A stretch of DNA of 53,794 nt. Origin: Paracoccaceae bacterium. Its GTDB lineage: Bacteria; Pseudomonadota; Alphaproteobacteria; Rhodobacterales; Rhodobacteraceae. Shown piece after piece: positions 33,659-41,773 of this stretch (within the stretch, counting starts at the first letter, position 1; each line of letters begins with the position of its first letter). A program made the translations under genes and the position numbers. Location: positions 1-53,794 of the forward strand of contig JAKIUB010000018.1 in assembly GCA_021647745.1 (NCBI GenBank), in the 5' to 3' direction. A model generated the notes under the pieces. That model was not told the DNA's origin. It made no database searches and saw nothing but the letters and a program-made list of their open reading frames with translations.

Positions 33659-36072
33659 CAAAATATATTGCATTGGTTTTGGTGCTGTGTGCGCAGTCTT
33701 TGGCGGCGCAGACAGCCGTTTTGGTGCGCTCGGGCGAGCATGAGGGATTTACCCGCCTGACTTTGCAGATAGATCCGGCGGTTGAGTGGGCCGTGCGGGA
33801 GAGCCGTGGGCAGGCTGCCATCTCCTTTCCCGGCCAGTTGCTGAGCTTTGATACCGATGCTGTGTTCCGGCGGATATCAACAGAACGGATATCGGGGCTG
33901 CGTGCGGATAACAACAACGGGGAAACCAGCCTCATTCTTGAGCTGGCTTGCCAGTGCGAAGTAAAAAGCTTTTCCTTTGGCGGGAATTATATTGTTCTTG
34001 ATGTGTTTGACGGGCTTGCGCTTGCACCCTTGATCTCGCAGCCATCTACGCAATGGCAGCCAGATGCGCTTCCCTTTATTCAGCTTCCTGCTGTCACGCG
34101 CCGGTTCGCAGCTTTTGTCATGGACGCAGCGCCGAGGCAGCCGGTTTTGGCTTTGGATCGCTCTAAAGCCGAGCCGGAAGATAGGGGGTTGCCTGCGCCA
34201 ATACCGCCGCTCCCTGTGCCAAATTCGAGCATGGAAAAAGAAGTGATGACCGGTGCTATCGAAGATAACACGAACCTCGGGGTGAGCGTCGCTGCGGACT
34301 CTGAAATGCGCGCGCGTCTGGAAGCAGCACAAAGCCAGCTATTGACACAGATTACACGGGCGGTGGATCAGGGCTTGGTCGAGTTTGTGCTGGCTCCGGT
34401 GGAGGTGGCTGGCGCGCCAGAAGTAAAAAAAACCACCCCTGCTGCTGACCCTTTAGTGGATGCCCCCCCCATGGAGCCGGATTCGGAATTGTTGCAGCAA
34501 TTGAGTGCCCGCACTGCCTATGCTCAAAATACAGAAGAAGCACTGGCCGAAATTGTTAACCAGTTTGCCATGCCCCAGTGCCTTGATGACGAAGCGTTTT
34601 TGATGGAAACGTGGGGTGACCAAAGCAGTTTTTCCGACCAGCTTTCTTCTCTTCGGGTTGCTCTTTTGGGTGAGTTTGACTTGCCAAACGAAAATGTGGC
34701 CGAGAAAATCATCCAGCTATATTTGCGTTATGGTCTGGGAGCAGAGGCGAGAATGATGATTGAGAGCACAGGCAATAAATCTAAAAAATACAATATTTAC
34801 AGAGATATGTCCGAACTTCTTAATGAAAAGCCCGAGCTGGTTTTAGGGCCAATAGTGCAGGGGGCCGGCTGCGGTGGCGCCCATGAAATGTGGGCACTTG
34901 CTGCGGGGGTTGGAAATTACGAGGTCATGGACCCTTTGTTGATCACGGATGTGTTTTCCAGCTATCCGATCGAGGTGCGCACGCTTATTGGCCCTCCGTT
35001 GGCGCAGGCGTTTATTGATCGGGGCCAGGTAGAGGTCGGGCATGTGGTTCTGGAAATTGTCCGGCGGGCAGATGGCGAGATTACAGCAGCCCAGCAGATG
35101 GCAGAAGCCAAGGTGCTGGAAAACCAGATGAACATGGCGGGGGCTGAAAAGCTTTATCGTGACATCATCAGCAGCCGGGATGCTCTGGCACCGGATGCGA
35201 TGATTGCGCTTGCTTCTTCCATACTGGCTGCGGGGCGCGCGCCACCCGAAACTCTTCTTCTAGACCTCGAATCTTCTGCTTTTTTCAATCGCAATACGCC
35301 TCGTGCCGACCTGCTGAAATTATGGGAGATAAAAGTGCGTGCCACGGTTGAGGGGCCGGAATCCGCGCTGGCGCAAATTGTGGAGAACCTTGATGGAAAT
35401 CCAGATATTGCCACTGATTTACAAAATATTGTTACTGAAATTTTTGAGCGTACCGGTGCTGAAGATATTGGAGATTATTCCTATGCCCAGATGGTGCTTC
35501 GCTATGCCAACATTCTTGAAACAGGTATAGTTGCCGATGCCGCGCGTATGCGTATTGCACAAGAAATGGCAACAATCGGCCTGCCGGAAACCGCGTTGGA
35601 TATCTTGGCGCCCAATCTTTCACGCCCGACGCCCGAAACACGGCAGTTTGTGGCGGCGACCTATGTGCAGCTTTTCCAACCGGATGAGGCGCTTGAGGTT
35701 TTGGCAGATGATGATTCTGCTGCGGCGTATAAAACTCGGATAGAGGCATATCTGCAAAAAGAAGACTACGTCGCTGTTGCTGTCTTGCTGGAAAGCGATT
35801 ACTCCAGCCAGATTTTGTTGGATGATATTGCCCTGCGTGCCGGTGATTGGGAAAAAATACAGGCCTCTGGGGCTGTGGGGACTTTGGCTTCATTTATGAA
35901 TGGAGAAAAGGAGGCCATGCCGGGAACACCAATTACCACACCGGAAGACGGTTTTTTGACCCCCTTGAGCACGCAAGAAAAGCCGAGCTTGAAGGCGGTA
36001 CGCGACCTGTTGGAGGTAAATCGCGCCAGTCGCGGTTTTCTGGAAAATGTCCTTGCCGAGGGGCAACCCTGA
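33655..36072 (+). CDS. Large periplasmic helical-repeat protein coupled to motA
   Basis: An 805-aa protein of unknown function. A signal peptide covers about residues 1-18 (IALVLVLCAQSLAA). Residues 20-125 form a beta-rich, AMIN-like domain (VRSGEHEGFTRLTLQID, then ELACQCEVKSFSFGGNYIVL). A Pro-rich linker spans about 150-215. A largely alpha-helical second half with TPR/Sel1-like pairs (for example GLPETALDILAPNLSRPTPE) occupies 300-760. The ATG overlaps the motA stop (ATGA), so production is tied to the stator. Like MotC of rhizobia it is exported and sits with motA, but it is about twice as long and shows no clear similarity. The likely role is stator or peptidoglycan-linked scaffolding. 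Confidence 0.8.
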   Translation: MTKYIALVLVLCAQSLAAQTAVLVRSGEHEGFTRLTLQIDPAVEWAVRESRGQAAISFPGQLLSFDTDAVFRRISTERISGLRADNNNGETSLILELACQCEVKSFSFGGNYIVLDVFDGLALAPLISQPSTQWQPDALPFIQLPAVTRRFAAFVMDAAPRQPVLALDRSKAEPEDRGLPAPIPPLPVPNSSMEKEVMTGAIEDNTNLGVSVAADSEMRARLEAAQSQLLTQITRAVDQGLVEFVLAPVEVAGAPEVKKTTPAADPLVDAPPMEPDSELLQQLSARTAYAQNTEEALAEIVNQFAMPQCLDDEAFLMETWGDQSSFSDQLSSLRVALLGEFDLPNENVAEKIIQLYLRYGLGAEARMMIESTGNKSKKYNIYRDMSELLNEKPELVLGPIVQGAGCGGAHEMWALAAGVGNYEVMDPLLITDVFSSYPIEVRTLIGPPLAQAFIDRGQVEVGHVVLEIVRRADGEITAAQQMAEAKVLENQMNMAGAEKLYRDIISSRDALAPDAMIALASSILAAGRAPPETLLLDLESSAFFNRNTPRADLLKLWEIKVRATVEGPESALAQIVENLDGNPDIATDLQNIVTEIFERTGAEDIGDYSYAQMVLRYANILETGIVADAARMRIAQEMATIGLPETALDILAPNLSRPTPETRQFVAATYVQLFQPDEALEVLADDDSAAAYKTRIEAYLQKEDYVAVAVLLESDYSSQILLDDIALRAGDWEKIQASGAVGTLASFMNGEKEAMPGTPITTPEDGFLTPLSTQEKPSLKAVRDLLEVNRASRGFLENVLAEGQP

Positions 36073-36344
36073 GCATAGCACCAAAGAAGTCTATTGAAGT
36101 GGTCCTGTTTTCCTGCGTCAGAGATAGTTGCGTAAATTCGGCCAGCTGTTAGGCTGTATCAGCGGACGATCTCAATGACGAAGAGAAGCCGTATTTGAAC
36201 GAGTTTAGGCGCGTGTAGCGCTGGAAGTGGTGCGCGAGGAACTTGTGTGGCGGTGTTGCCAGAGAAGCACGGTGTGCACCTATTGCCGGCAAGCGATTAT
36301 TTTAATCACACTCGCGGCAATGGAAACCGCATGATTGAGCGCCT
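36073..36344. other. Non-coding stretch ahead of the sigma-factor remnant
   Basis: No intact gene. In the frame of the sigma remnant there are scattered stops (TAG, TAA, TGA) and one stretch SADDLNDEEKPYLNEF that could be a decayed sigma region 2, though the likeness is weak. Confidence 0.4.
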
Positions 36345-36560
36345 GTGTCATTGGTCGCCGAGGCGGAATTGCCTTTTGACGGCGTTATTAGCAACGTGTG
36401 GGCTGCAATAGGCAAGCTGCCAGCACTCATCTGTTTGTTTTACATTGAAGAAATGAAGTTGCGCGAGATGGCAATAGCGATGGATGTATCGGAAGGCATG
36501 GCGAAATCAAGGCTTTCCAGCGCTCGCGCGGAGTTCAAAAAACATCTGAAAGGAATATGA
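36345..36560 (+). pseudogene. ECF-type sigma factor fragment, region 4 only
   Basis: A 71-aa frame opening with GTG. Residues 22-68 match sigma region 4: LPALICLFYIEEMKLREMA, then MDVSEGMAKSRLSSARAEFKK, the helix-turn-helix that reads a -35 element. Region 2, which binds the core enzyme and the -10, is missing, and an in-frame TGA stands 6 bp before the frame. Such sigma genes are often paired with DUF6768 genes, as here. It is almost certainly a truncated pseudogene, though an expressed region-4 fragment cannot be excluded. Confidence 0.75.
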
Positions 36561-36561
36561 A

Positions 36562-36930
36562 ATGCCAAATATTGATGAGTTGATCAAGGAAGCGCTCAGC
36601 GCAGAGGAGGCGGAGATTGTGCGCTCCACCGAGGAGCTGGGTTATTTTGCGCTGGCCACGGGGTTGTTTCGCGGCAAGCTTGGCTGGGTTTCTTGGGTGG
36701 TGATGATCACACAGGGGATCATGTTTGTGGCGGGCATCTGGGCGGCGTGGCGGTTTTATGCTGCGGTTGACGTGCTGGCTGCGGTTAAATGGGGGATCAG
36801 TGCCGGGGTGCTGCTATTGATGGCCGCACAGGTGAAGCTCAGCTTTATGCCGCAAATACAAGCGGATAGAGTGCTGCACGAGTTGAAGCGGCTGCAATTG
36901 CTGATCCTGCACCGGGGCGCTGGTGCGTAG
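36562..36930 (+). CDS. DUF6768 family membrane protein
   Basis: A 122-aa protein with an acidic N-terminus (IDELIKEALSAEEAEIVRS), the motif GYFALATGLFRGKLGWVSW, two TM helices (MITQGIMFVAGIWAAWRFY and AVKWGISAGVLLLMAAQV), then QADRVLHELKRLQLLIL. This arrangement matches DUF6768, a family usually encoded directly after a sigma factor and perhaps acting as its membrane partner or anti-sigma. The ATG follows the sigma stop by one base, with AAAGGA upstream. The protein is intact while its sigma partner is not. Confidence 0.8.
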   Translation: MPNIDELIKEALSAEEAEIVRSTEELGYFALATGLFRGKLGWVSWVVMITQGIMFVAGIWAAWRFYAAVDVLAAVKWGISAGVLLLMAAQVKLSFMPQIQADRVLHELKRLQLLILHRGAGA

Positions 36931-36946
36931 GGCGCAAATCAGCCGT

Positions 36947-38389
36947 TTATGTGCCTTCGGTGTTGATCCGCACATCCAGTTCGGGTGCCGGTTTTTCGGG
37001 CGCGGCCAGTGAGCCGGCCGGATAATCGCGCGGGCGCTCGTTGAGCACCGGGTCTGCGGGTACATGGTTGGGGTCGGCTTGGCCCATCAGGTTGGCGAAC
37101 TCGATAAAGCTGTCATTGGTGCTGGCAAACCCTGCGCGCGTAAAAAATGCATCCAGCTTGGGCCAATAGGTGATCGCCTCGTCAATCAGCGGGTCAGAGC
37201 CGCGCAGATAAAGCCCGGTCTGGATCATTGGCGCGGCTTTTTCATAGGCCGATATGATCCGCCGTGCGTGGTTGATCAGGGCGTTTTCGCCCACATTTGC
37301 CACGCCAGGCAAGCAGCGTGACACTGAACGGCGGACATCAACCGCCGGAAACCGGCCGCGCTCGGCGATGCCGCGCTCCAGCACGATATGGCCGTCAAGC
37401 ACGCCGCGCGTGATATCCGCCACCGGTTCTTCCATATCGGAACCGGCGACCAATACGCTGAAAACAGCTGTGATATCGCCGCTGCCCTCCGGCCCCGGTC
37501 CGGCGCGTTCGGCCAGTTGTGCGATCTGGTTGGCGGTGGAAGGGGGGTAGGCGCGCAGGCTTGGCGCCTCGCCGGCGGTCAGCGCGATCTCGCGGTGCGC
37601 TTCGGCAAAACGGGTGATGCTGTCCAGCAAAAGCAGCACATGCTTGCCCTGATCCCGAAACGCCTCGGCGGTGGCCATCGCCATCCATGCCGCGCGGCGC
37701 TTGATAAGGGGTGACTGGTCAGAGGTTGCGGCGATAACAACCGCGCGCTTCATGCCTTCTTCGCCCAATGTTTCTTCAACAAAATCCCGTAATTCGCGGC
37801 CACGCTCGCCGATCAGTCCGATCACGACCACATCCGCCTCCAGCCCTTTGGCCAGATCAGCCAGCAGGGTGGTTTTTCCTACGCCGGAGCCGGCAAAAAT
37901 ACCGATGCGTTGGCCGCGTGCCAGCGGCAGCATGGTGTTAAACAGGCCCAGCGTGGTATTGAGCCGCCCCCCCATCCGGCGGCGCAGTGCGGCAGGGGGC
38001 GGTGCGCGGTGCAGCGGTGCGCTCTCCAGCCCCTGAAATAGCGGTTTGCCATCAAGCGGCTGGCCAAAAGCATCAATGATCCGGCCAATCCATGCCGGGC
38101 TAGCCGCAGCGCCGCTTGCCCTTTCGAGCGACACCGGATCACCGATCGCCACCCCTTGCGGCGAATCATAAGACATGGCGCGAATCTCGTCGGGCGCGAG
38201 GGCGACGATTTCACCGCCACGCGGGTCTCCGGCATCGGCGGCAATGGTTATCTGGTCACCGACACGGGCATGCAGGCTCAGCCCCTCTATACGGATTGAG
38301 CCACTATCGACCCCGATAACCCTGCCAACCCGTTGCACAGGGCGAATCAATGAAATCTTGCTGGTGAGGGGGGTGAAATCAAAAAGCAT
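36947..38389 (-). CDS. fliI: Flagellar export ATPase FliI
   Basis: ATPase powering flagellar type III export, 480 aa, related to F1-beta. Walker A is IFAGSGVGKTTLLADLAKG near residue 168. The Walker B stretch is HVLLLLDSITRFAEAHREIAL, and the downstream segment VLVAGSDMEEPVADITRGVLDG is diagnostic for FliI. Its C-terminus is extended with a Pro-rich tail (about 30 residues). The start at 38387-38389 has no good Shine-Dalgarno. It is divergent from flgB, with a CtrA-like motif between them. Confidence 0.95.
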   Translation of the reverse strand: MLFDFTPLTSKISLIRPVQRVGRVIGVDSGSIRIEGLSLHARVGDQITIAADAGDPRGGEIVALAPDEIRAMSYDSPQGVAIGDPVSLERASGAAASPAWIGRIIDAFGQPLDGKPLFQGLESAPLHRAPPPAALRRRMGGRLNTTLGLFNTMLPLARGQRIGIFAGSGVGKTTLLADLAKGLEADVVVIGLIGERGRELRDFVEETLGEEGMKRAVVIAATSDQSPLIKRRAAWMAMATAEAFRDQGKHVLLLLDSITRFAEAHREIALTAGEAPSLRAYPPSTANQIAQLAERAGPGPEGSGDITAVFSVLVAGSDMEEPVADITRGVLDGHIVLERGIAERGRFPAVDVRRSVSRCLPGVANVGENALINHARRIISAYEKAAPMIQTGLYLRGSDPLIDEAITYWPKLDAFFTRAGFASTNDSFIEFANLMGQADPNHVPADPVLNERPRDYPAGSLAAPEKPAPELDVRINTEGT

Positions 38390-38438
38390 AAAACTGTATC
38401 CATCTCGGTTGTTGGTTACCCTTTATTCACCATGACTG

Positions 38439-38454
38439 GTTAATTCTTGGTTCA
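38439..38454 (-). promoter_or_regulatory. CtrA-like motif between fliI and flgB
   Basis: On the minus strand TGAA-N7-TTAAC, one mismatch from the consensus. It sits 50 bp upstream of fliI and 25 bp upstream of flgB in the 89-bp divergent spacer. Confidence 0.45.
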
Positions 38455-38478
38455 AATAAATCGGAGGAGAAGCCCCGG

Positions 38479-38853
38479 ATGATAGAAAACCTGACTATAT
38501 TCCAGCTCGCCAGCGGGCTGACCAGATACGCCAGCGACCGTCAGGCGCTGACGGCGCAAAACATCGCTAATGCCGATACGCCTGGCTATAAGGCCCGCGA
38601 TCTTGTGTCGTTTGCCGATAGCTATGCTGCCAAAAGTGCGCTTGATATGCGCGCCACCCGTTCCGGCCATATTGGCGGGGGTACCCAAACCGTTTTTGTC
38701 AGCCCGTTCGGGGTCGAATCCCCCAACGGCAACACCGTGTCGCTTGAGTCCGAGATGATCCGCTCGGCCGAGGTCCGTCAGCAATACGATATGGCGATCG
38801 GCATTTACCAGAAATCCTTGCAGATACTTCGCACCAGTATGGGGCGCAAATAA
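38479..38853 (+). CDS. flgB: Flagellar proximal rod protein FlgB
   Basis: Proximal rod subunit, 124 aa. It has the rod-protein pattern ALTAQNIANADTPGYKARDL near residues 23-42 and the C-terminal helix IRSAEVRQQYDMAIGIYQKS. GGAGGAGA lies just upstream of the ATG. It leads the operon flgB-flgC-fliE-fliQ-flgF-flgG-flgA-flgH-fliL2. Confidence 0.95.
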   Translation: MIENLTIFQLASGLTRYASDRQALTAQNIANADTPGYKARDLVSFADSYAAKSALDMRATRSGHIGGGTQTVFVSPFGVESPNGNTVSLESEMIRSAEVRQQYDMAIGIYQKSLQILRTSMGRK

Positions 38854-38865
38854 GGGAGAAACCCG

Positions 38866-39258
38866 ATGAGTGATTTAAGCTCCAGTATGGCCAGCTCGGC
38901 CTCCGGTATGGCCGCACAGGCGGCGCGGCTCAGGCTGGTGTCGGAAAATATTGCCAATGTCGATACCCCGGGCTTTCGCACCAAAAGCGTGAGCTTTCAG
39001 GCGGTGAGCGATTTTATGGAAGATAGCGGCAGGGTGAAAACCGGTCGTGTGCAGCTTAGCACTGCCGAGCTGCCCCAGGTTTTTGACCCCGGCCACCCGC
39101 TGGCCGACGAAAACGGCTATTACCAAGGCTCCAACGTTGACCTGATGGTCCAGATCGCCGACGCCCGCGAGGCCCAGCGCTCATACGAAGCCAATCTGAA
39201 AATGTTTGACCAGTCACGGCAGATGGCTTCGTCAATACTTGAACTTTTAAGACGCTAG
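38866..39258 (+). CDS. flgC: Flagellar proximal rod protein FlgC
   Basis: Proximal rod subunit, 130 aa. N-terminal LRLVSENIANVDTPGFRTKS is the shared rod/hook motif; the C-terminus has IADAREAQRSYEANLKMFDQ. GGGAGA lies before the ATG. It follows flgB by 12 bp. Confidence 0.95.
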   Translation: MSDLSSSMASSASGMAAQAARLRLVSENIANVDTPGFRTKSVSFQAVSDFMEDSGRVKTGRVQLSTAELPQVFDPGHPLADENGYYQGSNVDLMVQIADAREAQRSYEANLKMFDQSRQMASSILELLRR

Positions 39259-39270
39259 AAAGGCTGACCC

Positions 39271-39561
39271 ATGGAAACCAATCCGTTTATTGCTTCACAG
39301 CTCTACACCAATGCCCAGAATATTGCCCGCCCTGATGGCCCAAAAGGCGAGGGCAGTAGCCTGTTTGCCGAAATGGCCAATGATTTTATGGCCACCATGC
39401 AGGCCGGTGAAAGTGCTGCCATTGCCGGCATGACCGGCAAGGCGGATGCCCAGACCGTGGTGGAGGCTCTCGCCGCCTCCGAAATTGCCATTCAAACCGC
39501 CGTTAGTGTGCGCGACCGCGTGGTTGAAGCCTATCAGGAAATCCTGAGGATGCCGGTATAA
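39271..39561 (+). CDS. fliE: Flagellar rod-MS-ring adaptor FliE
   Basis: Joins MS ring and rod, 96 aa. Family features are the C-terminal helix VVEALAASEIAIQTAVSVRD and the ending RVVEAYQEILRMPV, which is nearly universal for FliE. The stop shares its last A with the fliQ start (TAATG). Confidence 0.93.
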   Translation: METNPFIASQLYTNAQNIARPDGPKGEGSSLFAEMANDFMATMQAGESAAIAGMTGKADAQTVVEALAASEIAIQTAVSVRDRVVEAYQEILRMPV

Positions 39562-39827
39562 TGACCGAGGGTGACCTGCTTGATGTGCTGCGCGAGATGC
39601 TGTGGATGTCGGTTATGATAGCGACACCGGTGCTGGTTGTGGCGCTGGTGGTCGGCTTGGCCATCGGCCTGTTTCAGGCGCTGACCTCGGTGCAGGAGCT
39701 GACCCTGACATTTGTGCCCAAAATGGGGGCAATTGTTGCCGTATTCTGGCTTTCAATGAGCTATTCGGCCCAACTTCTTGTGACCTTTTTCAATGACCAG
39801 ATTATCCCCCGCATTGCCGGGAATTAA
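39561..39827 (+). CDS. fliQ: Flagellar export gate protein FliQ
   Basis: Small export-gate membrane protein with two TM helices, 88 aa. The family sequence is seen as GLAIGLFQALTSVQELTLTF and VPKMGAIVAVFW. The first helix is MIATPVLVVALVVGLAIGL. Translationally coupled to fliE. Its gate partner FliP is in the other block at 27542. Confidence 0.95.
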   Translation: MTEGDLLDVLREMLWMSVMIATPVLVVALVVGLAIGLFQALTSVQELTLTFVPKMGAIVAVFWLSMSYSAQLLVTFFNDQIIPRIAGN

Positions 39828-39836
39828 GGAGACACC

Positions 39837-40562
39837 ATGGAAACTGCCGGATATGTAACTCTCTCGCGCCAGACAGGCTTGTGGAAAGAAATGCAGGTTG
39901 TCGCCAATAACGTCGCCAATATTTCCACCACCGGCTTTCGCCGCGAAGGTGTTGTTTTTACCGAAATGATTCAGGCTCTGCCTAACGAGGGTGGTGGAGT
40001 GGCCATGGCGGCGGCGCGGGCAAGGTTTTCGGACCCGACCCAAGGATCGGTGCGCCAAACCGGCAATCCGATGGATCTCGCTATTCAGGGCCGTGGTTAT
40101 TTTATGGTCGAAACTCCGGAGGGTAACCGGCTGACCCGTGCCGGCGCTTTTGCGCTCAATACCGAAGGCGAGATGGTCAACCCTGACGGATTGCGCCTGC
40201 TTGATGCCGGCGGCGCGCCCATTTTCATTCCACCCGATGCGGCGGCGGTCACCATCGCACAGGATGGCACGGTTTCGGCAGGTGGCAACCCTCTGGCGCA
40301 GGTCGGTATATATAATGTCGCCGATGATACGGGGCTGACCCGCCAATATGGCACACTGTTTGATCCGGGTGATCAGGAGCCGTTGGCTGCGGTGGATCCG
40401 GTGGTTTTGCAAGGCTTTATCGAAGGGTCAAACGTGAACCCCGTGACCGAAATGGCCCGGATGATCGAGGTGCAGCGCACCTACGAAATGGGTATGAAAT
40501 TTCTTGAAAACGAAGATAACCGGATTCGCAATGTGACGCGGACCCTCGGCCAACGTGCATAG
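39837..40562 (+). CDS. flgF: Flagellar rod protein FlgF
   Basis: Proximal rod protein, 241 aa. N-terminal MQVVANNVANISTTGFRREG; mid-region NPMDLAIQGRGYFMVETPEG and AGAFALNTEGEMVNPDGLRL; C-terminal NPVTEMARMIEVQRTYEMGM. The ATG has AAGGAG upstream. Length and the order flgF then flgG support the name over flgG. Confidence 0.92.
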   Translation: METAGYVTLSRQTGLWKEMQVVANNVANISTTGFRREGVVFTEMIQALPNEGGGVAMAAARARFSDPTQGSVRQTGNPMDLAIQGRGYFMVETPEGNRLTRAGAFALNTEGEMVNPDGLRLLDAGGAPIFIPPDAAAVTIAQDGTVSAGGNPLAQVGIYNVADDTGLTRQYGTLFDPGDQEPLAAVDPVVLQGFIEGSNVNPVTEMARMIEVQRTYEMGMKFLENEDNRIRNVTRTLGQRA

Positions 40563-40571
40563 GAGAATATA

Positions 40572-41357
40572 ATGAACGCTTTACAAATAGCCGCGACCGG
40601 TATGGCAGCGCAAGCAATGCGCGTGGAGGTGATATCCAACAACCTCGCCAATATGAACACCACCGCCTATAATGCGCGGCGGGCCGAATTTGCCGATCTG
40701 ATGTATCGACAAGTGCAGGCCCCCGGCTCGGTGAGCGCGGCTTCGGGGGCGGTTTTGCCTGTCGGGGTGCAGCTTGGTATGGGGGTGCGCCCGTCCGCTG
40801 TGATGATGAATGTCGAGCAAGGCCCGAGTGCGCAGACCGGCGGCGAGCTTGATCTGGCGATCGAGGGCAAGGGCTATATCGAAATTGCCCTGCCTTCGGG
40901 CCTGTCAGGCTTTACCCGTGACGGCTCGCTCAAAATGACTGGTGATGGCCAGCTTGTTACGGCCGAGGGCTACCCGATTGTGCCCGACATCACCATCCCC
41001 GACGGGGCGCGCGGCGTGACGATCTCCCCTGACGGCGAGGTTTATGCGATGTTCGAGGATCAGGTGGACCCGGAGTTGCTCGGCCAGATAACCCTTGCGA
41101 CCTTCACCAACGAAGCCGGGCTGGAAGCCACCGGTAACAACTATTACCGCGAAACCAACGCCTCGGGTGCGCCGCAAGTCGGTGCGGCTGGCGAAGAGGG
41201 GCGGGGTACCTTCAGGCAGGGTTATCTGGAGGGGTCGTCCGTGGATGCTGTGCGCGAAATCACCGAGCTGATCGAGGCGCAGCGCGGCTACGAGCTGAAT
41301 GCCAAAGTTATTACCGCGGCCGACCAGATGCTCGGCGCCACCACGCAGATCCGCTAA
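40572..41357 (+). CDS. flgG: Flagellar distal rod protein FlgG
   Basis: Distal rod subunit, 261 aa. N-terminal MNALQIAATGMAAQAMRVEV followed by NNLANMNTTAYNARR; mid-region DLAIEGKGYIEIALPSG; C-terminal SVDAVREITELIEAQRGYEL and AADQMLGATTQIR. AGGAGA precedes the ATG. Its stop TAA overlaps the flgA ATG (TAATG). Confidence 0.95.
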   Translation: MNALQIAATGMAAQAMRVEVISNNLANMNTTAYNARRAEFADLMYRQVQAPGSVSAASGAVLPVGVQLGMGVRPSAVMMNVEQGPSAQTGGELDLAIEGKGYIEIALPSGLSGFTRDGSLKMTGDGQLVTAEGYPIVPDITIPDGARGVTISPDGEVYAMFEDQVDPELLGQITLATFTNEAGLEATGNNYYRETNASGAPQVGAAGEEGRGTFRQGYLEGSSVDAVREITELIEAQRGYELNAKVITAADQMLGATTQIR

Positions 41358-41773
41358 TGCGCGCGCTGGTTGTTTTTTTGGCTTTGCTGGCGGGGCCTTC
41401 TTTCGGGCAAAGTGTGGTTGCGCTTAGCGGTATTCGTGCGCAAAGCGTGATCACCGTTGAAATGGTTGCGCTTGCGGAGGGTAACATTCCGGGGGCTTAT
41501 GTAGCGCTGGCGGCTGTGATCGGGCTTGAGGCGCGGATCAATATCTATCCGGGCCGGCCAATCATGATAGATGCGCTCGGCGCGCCGGCGATCCTTCAGC
41601 GCAACCAGTCTGTTGTGATGCGGTTTCGGCGCGGGGCGCTGACGATCTATTCCGAGGGTCGCGTGCTTGATCGGGCCGGTATCGGAGACCGGGTGCGGGT
41701 GATGAATATGGATTCAAAGTCTGTCATTTTCGGGCGCGTTGGCGCGGATGGCACAATCGAGGTAGGCCTATGA
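41357..41773 (+). CDS. flgA: P-ring assembly chaperone FlgA
   Basis: Periplasmic chaperone for FlgI, 138 aa. A signal peptide lies at the N-terminus (ALVVFLALLAGPSFGQS). The SAF-like domain carries IYPGRPIMIDALGAPAILQR and the C-terminal DRVRVMNMDSKSVIFGRVGA. It is a short FlgA with just the C-terminal core. It overlaps flgG by one base and flgH by four. Confidence 0.92.
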   Translation: MRALVVFLALLAGPSFGQSVVALSGIRAQSVITVEMVALAEGNIPGAYVALAAVIGLEARINIYPGRPIMIDALGAPAILQRNQSVVMRFRRGALTIYSEGRVLDRAGIGDRVRVMNMDSKSVIFGRVGADGTIEVGL

